Assembly: GCF_963676685.1 (NCBI RefSeq)
Contig: NC_092350.1
Coordinates: forward strand, 66,023,674 to 66,087,673
Direction of reading: 5' to 3'
Length of the DNA: 64,000 nt
Origin: Mytilus edulis
Lineage: Eukaryota > Mollusca > Bivalvia > Mytilida > Mytilidae
Part shown: positions 23,201 to 34,488 of the stretch, one piece after another
How the letters are laid out: each line of letters begins with the position of its first letter
Numbering within the stretch: position 1 is the first letter of the stretch
Notes under the pieces: generated by a model
Seen by the model: the letters and a program-made list of their open reading frames with translations, nothing else
The model's database searches: none
Told to the model about the DNA's origin: nothing
Made by a program: the position numbers and the translations under genes

Positions 23201-25005
23201 ACTTTTTGTATTGGAAAATTTCGCCGTTTGAAATTTAAATGACAATTATTGAACGTTTCGTTGTTCTAATTTCATCGGTTGAATGATACATTTTTGTGTA
23301 TTTTTTAAGTAATCAGTTTTATTAACTATCATCATAAATTTAGCATTTTCATCAAGTAGAATATTTGTCATACAATCTGTAAAACAACTAATTCTTAGTC
23401 TAGCTGACTTTAACTTAGACAGAGTGGTGAAAATTCTCCGTAAACTGATCTGTGCTGAGGAAATGTACTTTTAGAATAAGTGATGAACACGGTATATTTA
23501 AAACTTCATACAAAAACATTAGATATAAAACATTTTACTCCAATTCTCCGGCTATGTATACAAAATTGTATGGCTAAACTCATGTAGTAATACATGATAG
23601 ATCGGTTACAAGCACTATGTATACCATAGTTTTTACGAGTTAACAAAATTTAAACAAACGAATCCTAAGTAAGAGACATGGTATATAAAATTTGTAATAT
23701 AAATAAAATGATTGACAGCTTAAACTAGCATAAGAAATTAATTGATCACGTTACCATTTTATGCAATGAGATAAAAGCTCGCGCAAATCAGATGTGCGCC
23801 CCGTGTTTGATCGTCTGGCTGCGTTGTTCATTATTTAGAAAGTATAGAAAATGCGTTCAAGTGAAGTTCTTTGAAATAATTTATACATTATAAATAGTCT
23901 TCTTTTTTTTCAATGGTAAACAATGATCGTGTTTAGTCATGACATCTTCAGTGCAAGAGGCTTACCTGCGGGATTTGAAATCACAATGATGAACAAAGCA
24001 CATGCTGCCATATACTGAAATACAAAATAGTTAATTACGGTCTGGAATCCTAACACAATAGTCGCAATACTGTAAGCGGACTTCCGGTTCCATACCCGTT
24101 GCCAGGGGGGTTCGGACCAACCACCCTTGAAAACAAATAAGCACTGTTAAAGTCAATGTTTTGTTCGAATTGTGACTGTTAAAGTCGAGTTTGTGCGTCC
24201 AAATACACACCCCCCCCCCCTTTCCACCTTGGACATTCCTGGCTACGGGCCTGGGATTCGAATATAGAATGTACATTTGAATTGAAGCTTGCAAAATGGA
24301 AAATATTTCATCAGGATTCTATTTCAGGTTTTACGGTGTTAATCACTGCACACTGGTCAGGTTGGTATAACAATTACTAGATTGAACTGCAGTAATTCGT
24401 TCATAACTAAGTAATGTATTATTTAATAATTGTTTATCTATAATTTATGTTTAGTACATGTACAAAATACGGGAGGCTAGTCTAATACAAGACAAAGACA
24501 CACACTAAAAAGGAGGCAAGTATCGTTATTCGGTAATAACAAGGATACATTATACAGTTAAGAATTCAAACGGGAATATTTTGTCAGACAGACAACCCGA
24601 TCAAAGAAAAGAACACAAACCAATGGCTCTTCAACACACGGGGGAAATCTCGCACTCGGAGGTGGGCTTCGACTGGTCCTTTTACAAAAAATGTGTACTA
24701 GTTTAGAGAAAATTGACGTCACTCTTTAACTCCGAAACATAAATGAACCAAATAAAAAACAAACATAATATAAGACTAAAAAATAACAGAGGAAGTTGCA
24801 CATAAATTTGGTGTTAATAATATTGTATTATGAAAATATTAACACAAACTTTACAATAGGAAAGTTTTATAAGGATTGGAAGTGACCATAACAACTGGGT
24901 TTATCAACCAAATAAAATGATTAATTAAAAGTATTAAATAGGAAAATGTTACAGAATAATAAGGTATCAAGTATCATAATATATACTTACACGCAAGAAA
25001 ATCAT
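17086..25005 (-). CDS. Gene B: secreted phospholipase A2, complete, six coding exons
   Basis: Coding exons: 25005-24991, 24014-23966, 23076-22917, 19995-19865, 19601-19575, 17219-17086. They sum to 516 nt, or 171 residues plus stop, and every junction keeps frame with GT..AG ends. Residues 1-20 form a signal peptide (hydrophobic ACALFIIVI). A basic stretch is followed by the calcium loop YGCFCGYRGHG, the active-site CCQVHDACY (His and Asp of the catalytic pair, and the conserved Tyr), then a Cys-rich C-terminal part with CMCEKIFVDC. The enzyme should be secreted and release fatty acid from the sn-2 position of phospholipids using calcium. Oddities: the second loop glycine is Arg, the usual supporting Asp of CxCD is Glu, and one exon is only 27 nt. 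MITEs, a SINE and R1, R4 and R5 repeats fill the introns. The family call is firm; catalytic activity is inferred. Confidence 0.9.
17277..17470 (+). repeat. Dispersed repeat R4, intact copy
   Basis: 'accgtgatattggggtc' through 'ggacttcaacttcatc' to 'ctgaagcgggacagacgg' and a (gaac)n run. A further copy on the minus strand lies at about 48920-49090. Confidence 0.7.
17640..17880 (+). mobile_element. tRNA-derived SINE, most complete copy
   Basis: An A-box-like stretch (ggtggtcgattggtctaagt) and a clear B box (gtgggttcgaagtc) are spaced as in a tRNA promoter. The conserved bivalve tail ends in gcgttaaacaccaac. It lies in the last intron of gene B. RNA polymerase III could in principle start here, but the copy is diverged. 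Confidence 0.78.
18030..18280 (-). repeat. Dispersed repeat R2
   Basis: 'agtaaaatcacaaaaatact', 'aactgtcatattcctgactt' and 'tagaaaatggtggattaaac' are the reverse complement of R2. Other copies: 31560-31740, 33255-33440, 37780-37960 and 40090-40490 (+); 35110-35285 and 48165-48290 (-). The 74-codon plus-strand frame here is the repeat read in one frame. Confidence 0.75.
18539..18827. mobile_element. TTAA-bounded MITE, 289 bp
   Basis: Ends TTAAGGTGGTACCTAACACT and, inverted, TTAAGGTGGTACCCAACACT differ at one base. TTAA sits at both ends. It lies in the last intron of gene B. Confidence 0.85.
19438..19505. repeat. Short hairpin, arms of about 30 bp
   Basis: 19438-19469 pairs with 19477-19505 (cttttaaagtag... 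against ...ctactcttaaag; acagata / tatctgt), with a 7-bp loop. It lies 70 bp past the microexon in gene B. Confidence 0.75.
19575..19601 (-). CDS. Gene B exon 5, 27-nt microexon
   Basis: It reads TGTTACAG/27 nt/GTAATT and codes DCIEFVGK plus two split codons. It joins exon 4 (ends AAA G) and exon 6 (starts AC) without a frame change and supplies a Cys of the C-terminal half. Phases on both sides only work if it is included or if all 27 nt (nine codons) are skipped. Confidence 0.75.
19865..19995 (-). CDS. Gene B exon 4 (catalytic exon)
   Basis: Acceptor TTATAG, 131 nt, donor GTACGA. The first nucleotide completes an Asn codon. Residues CCQVHDACY carry the catalytic His-Asp pair and the following KCWFHPKW and YDYIISN segments. 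Confidence 0.92.
20097..20110 (+). repeat. G-homopolymer
   Basis: A G-rich run ending in at least ten G, in the intron upstream of the catalytic exon of gene B. Such runs are common indel sites in assemblies. Confidence 0.6.
20640..21003 (-). repeat. Dispersed repeat R1, long copy
   Basis: From 'ttgggatcctgctaacatg' through 'taggccgttagttttctcg' to 'gagttgtctcattggcaag'. It is the longest R1 copy in the window and sits in intron 3 of gene B. Confidence 0.8.
21600..22196. mobile_element. TTAA-bounded MITE (copy 3)
   Basis: Left end TTAAGGTAGATTCATGGTAT, right end inverted TTAAGGTAGATCATAGGTAT; 597 bp. The interior matches the copy at 1731-2333 in reverse (ggtgacccatac, ttttggcaaagtatt). It lies in intron 3 of gene B. 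Confidence 0.8.
22725..22830 (+). repeat. Dispersed repeat R5 fragment
   Basis: 'gtcaaaaggacaacaacccg', 'agcacaaggcctcaaatg'. Other R5 copies lie at 24555-24740, 25070-25160 and 32215-32650. Confidence 0.65.
22917..23076 (-). CDS. Gene B exon 3 (calcium-loop exon)
   Basis: Acceptor TATTTCAG, 160 nt, donor GTAAGT. It codes a basic segment (RHEKRG), KKAWWNFTYQ, and the loop YGCFCGYRGHG. It is phase 1 at the start and phase 2 at the end, like the gene A exon at 574-724. Confidence 0.9.
23966..24014 (-). CDS. Gene B exon 2 (signal-peptide core)
   Basis: TATTTCAG/49 nt/GTAAGC. It codes YMAACALFIIVISNPA plus one base. An internal ATG at 24009-24011 could be a second start, but joining to the exon at 25005-24991 gives a longer and better signal peptide. 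Confidence 0.8.
24095..24249. mobile_element. Short MITE with 12-bp inverted ends
   Basis: CCCGTTGCCAGG at 24095-24106 and the inverse of CCTGGCTACGGG at 24238-24249 differ at one base. A C-run (about 24208-24220) lies inside. I recall these ends as common in bivalves. Confidence 0.7.
24555..24740 (+). repeat. Dispersed repeat R5 fragment
   Basis: 'agacaacccgatcaaag', 'gctcttcaacacacggg' and 'tagtttagagaaaattgac' align with parts of R5 at 32215-32420. Confidence 0.6.
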
Positions 25006-25013
25006 GATTGATT
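24991..25013 (-). CDS. Gene B start exon
   Basis: TTTTTCAG/AATCAATC ATG ATT TTC TTG CGT/GTAAGT. The ATG is at 25003-25005. The acceptor in front suggests a further untranslated exon. Gene A has the same arrangement at 3518-3550. Confidence 0.72.
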
Positions 25014-25069
25014 CTGAAAAAGAAGAGAAATTGTTTTGAGCATAATTATCAATAAAAATTAGTATTGAA

Positions 25070-25160
25070 ACAGGGAATGCGTAAAATAAATAACAACCCG
25101 ACAAGAAGCAGAAAACAGTTAAAGGCCTCCACTGAGTATTCAACACAACGAGAAAATCCG
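25070..25160 (+). repeat. Dispersed repeat R5 fragment
   Basis: 'aataacaacccgacaagaag' and 'ttaaaggcctccactgagt' match the start of R5. It lies just upstream of the gene B start exon. Confidence 0.55.
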
Positions 25161-25829
25161 TAGGTCAGCTTCATTTTTGAAAATTTGCTTTAACCTGCCA
25201 CGAATTTATTAACCGGTCATTATTAAAAAAATTCCTCTGACGTCAGTAGTTTTATTTTTTTATAAATATATTTTTGTTTTGTCATTTTGTGTATGTTGTG
25301 AAACCCTTTACCACAAATTTATCGGCAACTTTCACAATCGCCCAAACACATGCTTCCTGTCACTACACCGATTGTGACGCTTTGCAACTTTACCTTTTTT
25401 TCATGTATACCACACACGTTCGGTACTTCTCGGACATTTAATCTAGCCTGGCATCCTGACCCAATCTAATACTTCGTCGATAGGCTAGAGTAATGAGCCA
25501 GGAAACATAGGCTAATATTACATACCGATTAGTAAATTAGTAATTGTAACGTTTTAGTGATAATTACCTTATGATGACAGCTACTTGTATTAATTTCCTC
25601 AACGTTTGAAATGAAGTAGCGAAAATAACTAATTTGCACTACCACTTTCGATGCAATTTTGAAATTCAAAATTATAAATTCTGAGCCAAAGAGTTTAAGA
25701 TATGATAAGATGTACTTAAAACATAATAAGTTCACCACATGGTATCAAATCTAACCTTTTACATTTATGTTATTTATATATCTATATAATATATATTTAT
25801 CACTCATGCATATTTTGTTTATTTAAAAA

Positions 25830-27740
25830 TTTGATTTGGGTTTAAACGAAATTTCTTCGTACGTTCAACTATTTACTTCAAAGAATGTTGACGTGTGTTT
25901 CGATTCGGTTCTTTAACGACATTTATTTCATCGTACATTCAACTTTTAAATTCAAGAGACGTTTAATTTCTTACTAAATGATACAGTGTTTGAACTTATT
26001 GAAACAACTGCGTAGATATATATTAAACCTTTACATGTTGTATAACTAGAATATTTAATGTCAGTTGCAAATGTTGAGGTTTTACAAAAAAAGACATTTT
26101 ATAAAACTTTGTCAAATACTTCACAGGAAAAAAAGTAGGAAGATAAATAAAAGATTTACATTATTCTACAATTACGGCATGTTTTTTTTTGTTTTATCCC
26201 ATAACACATGAAAACAGTTACAAGCAACACCGCATCACAGAACGCTCACAAAATATATTTTAGATTCGGCTCAACGCACTGTAACCTGATATTTTGAATT
26301 TATTTATCTTACGGTAATATTATTTTCTGTACGTCACAGTATATTTCATATATACAACTACAATATAAACAGTAAACGACCATCAGTAATGCTCAGAACA
26401 ATGCCCGCCCCAAGGAATATGATTATTTATATGTGGATTTTAGAAAAAGATAAATATTGATGTGTACTGTAGTTATTGTTAATTTGTTCTGGTTCTGAAC
26501 TTCCATGAACTATTTGCCACTGGGGGTTAAGTAACCAACTGTCAATCATCAGAACAATACATGCACAGGTGTACATTTACAATGACCACCATATTTAAGT
26601 CTTACTAAATTTAATCATAAATATGCAAATGGATATTATCCGAAAAATACCCGATGCAATGATACTTTGCAACAGCCTTACATTCTATGTATTCGATGGA
26701 GTGTTCTTATTGATCTCTCCTTTAACAAAGTTATACAGTAGTGTAAACTCTTTTTGGCCATGCTATTACAACAAAAACGGACATTTACAGACAATTTTAA
26801 CAGCTCCAGGCCACCAATACTTAATGCTGCATACTTGGGGTATGAAGGGAAAGAGAGGCGTAAGATACAAAAAGAACATCCATATTTATACGCGCGTTAT
26901 AAGTTGAAAATAAACTGATAACGCCATGGCAAAAACAAATTACGAAAAAAAAAAAAACACCAAAAAGACAGACAACAGTATACCAAATACAACATACAAT
27001 ACTCAAGACTGAGCAACACGAACCACATAAAAAAACTAGAGACCTTTCCTATTTTTAAGCATGTACATGTAGTTCGATGCCGCTATGTTTCGAGCCAATG
27101 TCCTCCCAATGAAGAAGTTTGCACCAAGCAGACCAATGATGTTCCTGATTATCTTACTATTAAAGTTATATTTTATCTGTTAAAGGATAATAAAAAAAAT
27201 ATTTTCTTAATTTACTTTTAAATTAAAAAATTAGAAAATTAATAGTACTATATTCCAGTATAATTTACATACCTTTAATGTGACAGGACACTACTTGCTG
27301 CAATGGTTTATGGCAACAATCTGAGCGAGTTTGGTTTTCGTCAGTTTACGTCGATCTGTGTTCGTTTCATCAAATTTCACCCACATCAATATATCAAGAC
27401 AAGACTTGCATAATTGTTATGTTTTTAATATATTTTATCAAACGAAATGCTAGCAAAATTCTTATGAATTGTTACGATGAATCTTCACGTATCACTTAAC
27501 AAAGGTGTAATATTCATAATTGTTCGTAATCAACATGAAAAAATGCTATTAAGTAAAGTCTTATTCAATAGAATTAATACCTGTAAACAACCATTAAATC
27601 GTCATCTATCAGATTCACGTTAATACTTATACAATTAAACGATGATTTGGTTAAATTTAAAGTTTTAATACTAAGGTAGGCGAGTGATGTTCTTGATCTT
27701 GGACATTTAGTTAAAGTACTCTCTCTCTCCACATTTTACT
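25830..27740. repeat. Diverged tandem duplication, unit 1
   Basis: Long stretches align in the same order and orientation with 28770-30740: the 'ttcgattcggttctt' region near 25900, 'aaaataaactgataacgcc' near 26910, 'gttcgatgccgctatgtttc' near 27070, and 'cttcacgtatcacttaacaa' near 27485. No exon is evident. It lies just upstream of gene B, so it may contain upstream regulatory DNA or untranslated exons. Confidence 0.7.
26480..26600 (+). repeat. Dispersed repeat R6
   Basis: 'aactatttgccactgggggtt' type wording is shared with 29300-29640 and 60975-61340. I recall it from many bivalve genomes. Confidence 0.55.
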
Positions 27741-28769
27741 GTTGTTTTTTTTTTAAATGAAAAGAAACTGAATGTTTTATTTGAAGGCCGTTTTTTTTCT
27801 TTTTGCAACAATCGACTTTTGTATGAGGTCGATGCGACGTTCCATACATGTAGACATAAGGGAAGAATATAGACTGAGGACTAAGTCCGAGGTCAATATG
27901 GCTATCTAGGTAAATGTAACATCGTGTTGGCCTCAACCATATGCTGCGTTTGGTATATTATAATTCATCAACAACTATTGCACAAATATTTAAAAAAATG
28001 GGATTTATACAATGTGATTGATCTACGAAAAACTAAACGAAACAGTAAAACTGTATTGGCGTGCAAACTGATTAAATACAAATGTAAATTAAAAAAAATA
28101 ATAAACCGTACACGGTTCTGCATCCGGATCACTCTGCATGCAAATAGTGTATCATATTTTTATAATATTATTATTTTAGTACTATTGTATTTAATACAGC
28201 ATATATAAAAGTTTCCGTTTCATAAGTCAGTTATGGCTGGAAACTGATATTTTAACTTCGATTTAAATTTTTATTATTATACTTATATTATGATGTATGA
28301 TATTGTTCTATATTCGTATGTGACACTATAATACAATATATTATGTCTGTGTTCTGGACGTATTTAGTTGTTTTGTTTAAATAATCATGTACTATCCGCA
28401 GGAGTTCTGGTTGTATTTTAAAGCCGTATAATAAATGCGTGACTATTTTCGTATCCACTCTGTATATAATGCATGAATTGTGCCATACAGATAAGTTGGC
28501 ATAATACAACATGTACAAAGCCTCATTTCAAAAACAAATTCTAGATTTTAAGATTTGTTTGTCCATCTTTCCCGACAATAGTTACTTAATTATTCAGTAT
28601 ATACGTTCAAATAACGCGAACACGTCTATACTATAATTATTAATAACGGATCATACACGGGACGCCGTGTGTACGCCGTTAACCCTTTCGAAACAGTTTG
28701 AAGTTTCGAAATGATAAAAAGTGAGCCATAGATCAAAAGTTTATACTATTTGAAGATGCATGTAAAATA

Positions 28770-30740
28770 TAATAATCGCATGATATGAAATATGACCTGC
28801 TTATTTTTAATTCGAAAGTTTTGATTCTGTTTTGGTTACGAACTTTATCATACGATCCACTGTTTACTTTAAAATAATGTTATGTTCGATTCAGTTCTTT
28901 TGCGAAACTTCGCTGTGCGTTAAACATTTTACCTTAACAAAGTGATGTTAGATTCGGTTTATGAATTTAATAAAACTAACTTTATCGTGCGTACAACTTT
29001 TTATTTCAAAAGAAGTATAATTCTTACTTACTTATATAGTGTTATTATTTATTAAAAGTACTTTGTGTACGTAGATGCAAGTACATTCAACTGTAACAAG
29101 TTTTATAACGTATAATTGAAACAAGAGGTATTTTTTTGGGATTATAGAAGACCAATATTTAAAAGTATTTTCGTTTTTTTTTTAATAAAAAAAAAAGACG
29201 AACGACCTTAACAATGCACAGACTGTAGGTTAACAATATCAATCAAAATGGTGACTGGTAAAAAACATATATGTACTTTTGTAAAAGCTTAGGAAACGAA
29301 GGGCAGTCGTTTGGATGTGCGGGATGTAAAAGTATGCAACAACCTTCAGTCGCAGAGGGATAATTCAATCCGACGCTCCCCACACAAATAGAATGCCACG
29401 ATCTCTACACGTTAAGAATTTTGCAACAACTTTTCCCTACCATTATCCCGGACGGCCACTTTTACAGAACAAACCCATTGTATTTATTGTTTTATATTTA
29501 TTCGCGTCCGAAATATGTATGCATAACTGCCACTGGACTTCAAAGAACCTACTGCCAATCAATCAGAACAATTCATCCACAAATGTGCAATGCACAACAG
29601 ATTTTAATCATACTGTATTAAATACCAAATGAATATAAATTTTATCCGAAAAAAATCCAAGATTCAATTATATACTTTGCAGCAGATCCAGAGTAATAGG
29701 GGATCGCTTTTTTTACTAATTTCTTTAGAATTGTTACCATTTTTTGTTACATAAAGATGTAAAACTGACATTTTAAACAATTATTAAATGTTGCGTGCTT
29801 AATGTATGATTAGAAAAAAGAGGCAAAAGATACAAAGGAACATTCTCATCGTTAGCCGAAAATAAACTGAAAACGCCATTATGGTAAAAATCAAAAACCA
29901 AATAACAAACAAAAGTACACAAAACAAAACAAAGAAAACTAAATGCTGAGCCCACGATCCACACCAAACACTGGGGGAAATTTCAAATTTAAAGTATTTT
30001 GTTCGATGCAGTCATGTTTCGAAACAGTTTACCCGCAGAAGGTGTTACAATGTAGCAACGAGAATCTAGGCTGCTACTATTAACATGATTAAGTCGTAGT
30101 TTTAAATTACAACTGTAAAATAATAGACAAACTAATTTCTTATCCTTTTCAATTGCTTTAAATTAAAAAAAAAAAAAACGAAGTCAATAGTATATTATAC
30201 ATGTTATATTACCATTTACATACATATATAATGTGACTGACACCACTTGCTATTTTACGAACATCTACGTTCGTTTTTTATAAAATGTCCCCCGCATTTA
30301 CATATATACATGTATATCAATACATAACTTGCAAATTATGCTTTTAATTATGATGCATTTTATGAAACGAAAAGAAATAATAGTGCAATCCTAAATATAA
30401 ACCTCCTGAGAATTTAGCAGTATTTTTGTTGGTAAAGGTTAGGCGAAAGATACTAAAGGAGCATTTAAAGTCCATAAATCTTCGCGTATCGCCTAACAAA
30501 GGGTTAATAATCGTTAATAAAAGTGCAAAATGTTGTTAATCAACATGTTATTCAATAGAATTATCAGCTGTTAAAAGCTGTAAAAACTATTTAAAAGCGT
30601 CATCAATCAGATACACGTTATAAAATTAAATGATGATTTGCATAAATTTAAAGTTCCGATCCTAAAGGAACATGTAAACAAGTCGTATGAGACTCCTTGA
30701 TTTTGCATATTCTGTTAAAGTACTTTCTCTCTTTCAACTG
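28770..30740. repeat. Diverged tandem duplication, unit 2
   Basis: Matches unit 1: 'ttcgattcagttctt' near 28890, 'aaataaactgaaaacgcc' near 29860, 'gttcgatgcagtcatgtttc' near 30000, and 'cttcgcgtatcgcctaacaa' near 30480. Indels are frequent, so the duplication is old. Confidence 0.7.
29300..29640 (+). repeat. Dispersed repeat R6, longer copy
   Basis: 'gtgcgggatgtaaaagtatg', 'attgtatttattgttt', 'aactgccactggacttc' and 'caatcaatcagaac'. Frames of 66 and 79 codons over it are repeat shadows. Confidence 0.6.
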
Positions 30741-30744
30741 TTAA

Positions 30745-31255
30745 GTTTTGGCCCACCTAGGGACATCATATTTTTTGGTTTGTCTCTCCGTTTGTTTGTT
30801 TGTATGTCTGTCTGTTCGTCCATCCGTTCGTCCTTCTTTTCCGTTTCAGGTAAATGTTTTCAAAAGTACCAATCGAGATATTTATACAATTTCTGGAAAA
30901 GTATTATAACAAAATATTTCCCCATCTGTAACAGTAAACCTATCGGCGATATACAATGTATTTTATGACGTCCATCTGTCTTAAATAAGATGCAACACGA
31001 ATTCCTATCGATTGATAAATAAACGGTGACGCTATCCATCTATAAGGGAGATTAGTCTATATATAAAATTCACCGAATTGAATACCAAAATATGCCTCAG
31101 ATGATTCTTGCAATTTGACATGGTCATAGCCCGACTTTTCGTTATTATGTTATTGTCAATGCAGTCTCTTGAGCTTACCTATACTCAACTCATAAATTAT
31201 CCAAACGAGTAGGTATATATCTGACCCATAAATTAAGTGTCCTGTCGTCATGGCA
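30745..31255. other. Non-coding stretch
   Basis: A (ctgt/cgtc)n-like simple stretch at about 30780-30850 is followed by ordinary AT-rich sequence. No gene seen. Confidence 0.35.
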
Positions 31256-31259
31256 TAGC

Positions 31260-31740
31260 CGTAGTTAACTTAGTTATTGTTCTGTAAAATTTCTGTATAC
31301 TTGTCTTTCATTGATGTTAATGTTCTTTGTCTGTATGCCTTTTTGTGTTTATTTTAGACATATAACATCCCGTCATTGTTTAATTGGGCTTTTGTAAATT
31401 TTTCGTTCTTATGATAATAACATAATGATGACTGCTGTGCCCTACTTTGTGATATTTTTACCTATTATGTGTCTTTGTTTTGTTCACATATCGTTATCAA
31501 TATTATGAAATTTGATGCAATTGTGATACCAGTGAGAGGTTTAGCTAGCTATACATTGTTTTATTAACAATTCATAAAAAAAAAATGCTTGTACCAAGTC
31601 AGGAATATGACAGTTGTAGCCTATTCGTTTGATGTGTTCGAGCTTTTGATTTTGCCATTTAATTAATGAATTTCCGTTTTGAATTTTTTTTCGGAGTTCA
31701 TTTTTTTGTGATTTTTACTTTTGGTGATACAAATGGCATA
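31260..31740 (+). repeat. Dispersed repeat R2, long copy
   Basis: The first half ('catcccgtcattg', 'atgatgactgctgtgcc', 'cagtgagaggtttagc') is also seen at 36985-37240. The second half ('caagtcaggaatatgacagt', 'gattttgccattt') is the widespread R2 part. Confidence 0.75.
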
Positions 31741-32214
31741 CAAACCTCAGGGGGTTTACATTCATCTTCCCTTCCCAAAAGACTGATGCACCCATTTGAA
31801 TGTTTCTTGCATATTTCCAATGATGTAAAACAGATTAATTCATACAAATAGCTGCATTCTAGAAATAATTTATTGGGCGTGTTTCACAATTAAAATATCT
31901 TCCCTTACAGTTTTCCGTGAAATGTTGGAAAAACTCTACCTAATCAACTACATCTTTAAGCCATTTCATTACGTCTTGATGTGCATTTTCAATAAGAATA
32001 AGCTTCCATTCTTAGACTGATACAAACTCGTGTAACTGTCCAGAAACAATGTCACCAGGGTCAACTAATGTTAAGGCTTGTATATCAAACAAAACATTAT
32101 AATGAAAGACCTATTCCATACATGGACTGCGTTTTGTAAGTGATCGAACTCTGTCTTTAAGAATCAACCATGCTGATTTATCCCTCATTGTAACATTCAA
32201 AGGATCTATACAAT

Positions 32215-32650
32215 TGAGAATGGAAATAAGGAATGTGACTAAGAGACAACAACCCGACCATAGAACAGACAACAGCAAAAGGTCACCAACAGGTCTTCAA
32301 TGCAGCGTGAAATTCCCGCTCCCGGGGGCGTCCTTCAGCTGGCCCCTAAACAAATACATATACTAGTTCATTGATTATTAACTCCATACTAAACTCCATA
32401 TTACACAAGAAGGTAAAATTAGAAATAATACAAAACTAAAATGGCTAGAGCCTCCAAACTTTGGACAGGCGCAAAAATGCGGCGGGGTTAAACATGTTTA
32501 TGAGATATCAAGCCTCCCCCTATTATACCTCTAGCCAATGTAGAAAAGTAAACGCATAACAAAACACATAATAAAATTCAGTTCAAGAGAAATCCGAGTC
32601 TGATGTCAGAAGATGTAAAAAAAGGGGATCAAATCAAGTTTCTAACTGCT
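32215..32650 (+). repeat. Dispersed repeat R5, longest copy
   Basis: 'gacaacaacccgaccataga', 'ggtcaccaacaggtcttca', 'tgcggcggggttaaacatg', 'ctctagccaatgtag' and 'gaaatccgagtctgatg'. GC-richer than the flanks, non-coding, and well preserved, so perhaps a young copy. Confidence 0.8.
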
Positions 32651-33254
32651 CAAATTACTATATAGTAACGTGTTGGTTTGAATACCACATACGAGTAAAT
32701 AGAATAAAAGCGTCTTAAAATTATTTCTTGTACATTATTATCTTTTATTACAAAAACGTTATATTTTTCAATGAATAATTTCATTGGGCGATTTCATCAT
32801 TTCACAGTCGTTTATCTGATGTCCGGTACTTTCACAAAAATGACATGCACCTCTAAGACGGTTTAAAAATGACCTATCCCCACTAGGCCTTGTATTCCTT
32901 AACTCTATTAAAATGAGCATAAGGTTGCACGCCTTAATAAGCTGGTTGATACATTACGTCATTGTGTCCATGAACGGGTTAGGAAATGGGGAGAACATAT
33001 CCCAAATGAGAATCATCGCGCTTTTGGGCACCATCCCCATCATAAAAAGATTTGCTACCAATATTTTTATCAGATTTTTTCTACTTTAAGCACTTTGAAA
33101 TTAGCCTTCGTTGCTTTTCCATATGAACCCGACAGATACAAACTAGAAAAATCAAGTTCATACTAATGCCTATTCTCCTGCCTATCTAGCTCTTCGTAGA
33201 CTTTCGCGTCATCGTGGTCCCTTTTTTCAGAGGCCGAGGTTTAGCTTGCTATAA

Positions 33255-33440
33255 AACCAGGTTCAATCCACCATTTTCTACATCAAAAAATGCCTGTACC
33301 AAGTCAGAAATATGACAGTTGTTATCCATTTGTTCCATGCATTGGCGCTTTTAATTTATCCATTTGATTAGCATGATTAGGGACTTTCCTTTTTGAATTT
33401 CCATCGGAGTTCAGTATTTTTGTGATTTTACTTTTTAGGC
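33255..33440 (+). repeat. Dispersed repeat R2
   Basis: 'aaaccaggttcaatccacc', 'tgcctgtaccaagtcagaaa' and 'gggactttcctttttg'. Confidence 0.75.
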
Positions 33441-34002
33441 ATTATGACGAAATTATTATGATTTTATCATATACGGAATATACCATATACATGTATACAG
33501 TGTCCAGTTTAGATGTTTTGCCAAGAATTTATATTTGTTTATATTCTACTCATCTTTTTGTAGAAATCAACTTGACACTATAGGAAAAAGCCGACATGTC
33601 ATTAATCAAATGTATCTGTGCATCGACATATAACATTCAGTATCTTGGAACAGTGTAAGATTCATATGCAGTTCAACGTGATAATGACCGAATGTTTTAA
33701 AAAAAGAGAAGCACATCCTGCTATGTATACATCATACATGTGTTTAAAGTACATGGCAAACCATATACATTACATAAATCCAACAAACAGTATTACAATG
33801 TCTTATTTGTCTAAAGGTTTCATTATTCATTTTATGTGTTTGAGCTTTTGATTTGGCATTTGATGAGAAACTTTCTGTATTAAAGTTTTCATGGAGTTCG
33901 GCATATTTTCAATATACTTTTTTGAGTGTATTTCTTTTTAAAATGAAGGGGCAACCTTGATTAAAGCTAACACAAAAACATTTGAATTGAAACAAGTTTT
34001 TT

Positions 34003-34008
34003 ATTTAG
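34003..34008 (-). promoter_or_regulatory. Candidate polyadenylation signal of gene D
   Basis: A minus-strand AATAAA (forward tttatt in 'gttttttatttagaa') lies about 230 bp past the proposed stop of gene D at 34232. Confidence 0.35.
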
Positions 34009-34231
34009 AAATATGTCATACGTAAACGGATAACATCAGTAGATATAGAGATATTATAATCATATAAAAATAGAAAGGCATCCACATGAATGTAAAAATA
34101 ATCCTTTTCCAAACGAATAAGATATATATGAAAGAATCAGTCTTCAGTTAAACAGCTATTCAAATTCTAAGTAACAAATGAACAGTTACTGTATTACACT
34201 GAATCAGTATTCTATCTTTAGATTTCGATCT

Positions 34232-34249
34232 TCAATCAAATATGGTAGC
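34232..34249 (-). CDS. Gene D exon 5, short terminal coding part
   Basis: TTTTTTTACAG/GCT ACC ATA TTT GAT TGA. It continues in frame after the donor of exon 4 and ends five residues past the last lectin Cys motif. This is short, so the call rests on frame, a good acceptor and the nearby AATAAA. Confidence 0.5.
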   Translation of the reverse strand, partial: ATIFD

Positions 34250-34488
34250 CTGTAAAAAAACAATATCGCATGTTTTCATTTAAACATGTTATAATTCACA
34301 CAGTATTTTGTTTGGTTTGTCATATGTACAATTTCAATTGTATTTATAGAATGCTGAATTAATCTTTTGAATGTTTTAATGAACGTCTTTAATATTGTTT
34401 CTGTATTTGAAGAAATTACATGAAAAATGTGATGCTACTGAATAACTCGCGTAGTGGGTTATTTTAAAGTGTGCACCACATTTTTCAT

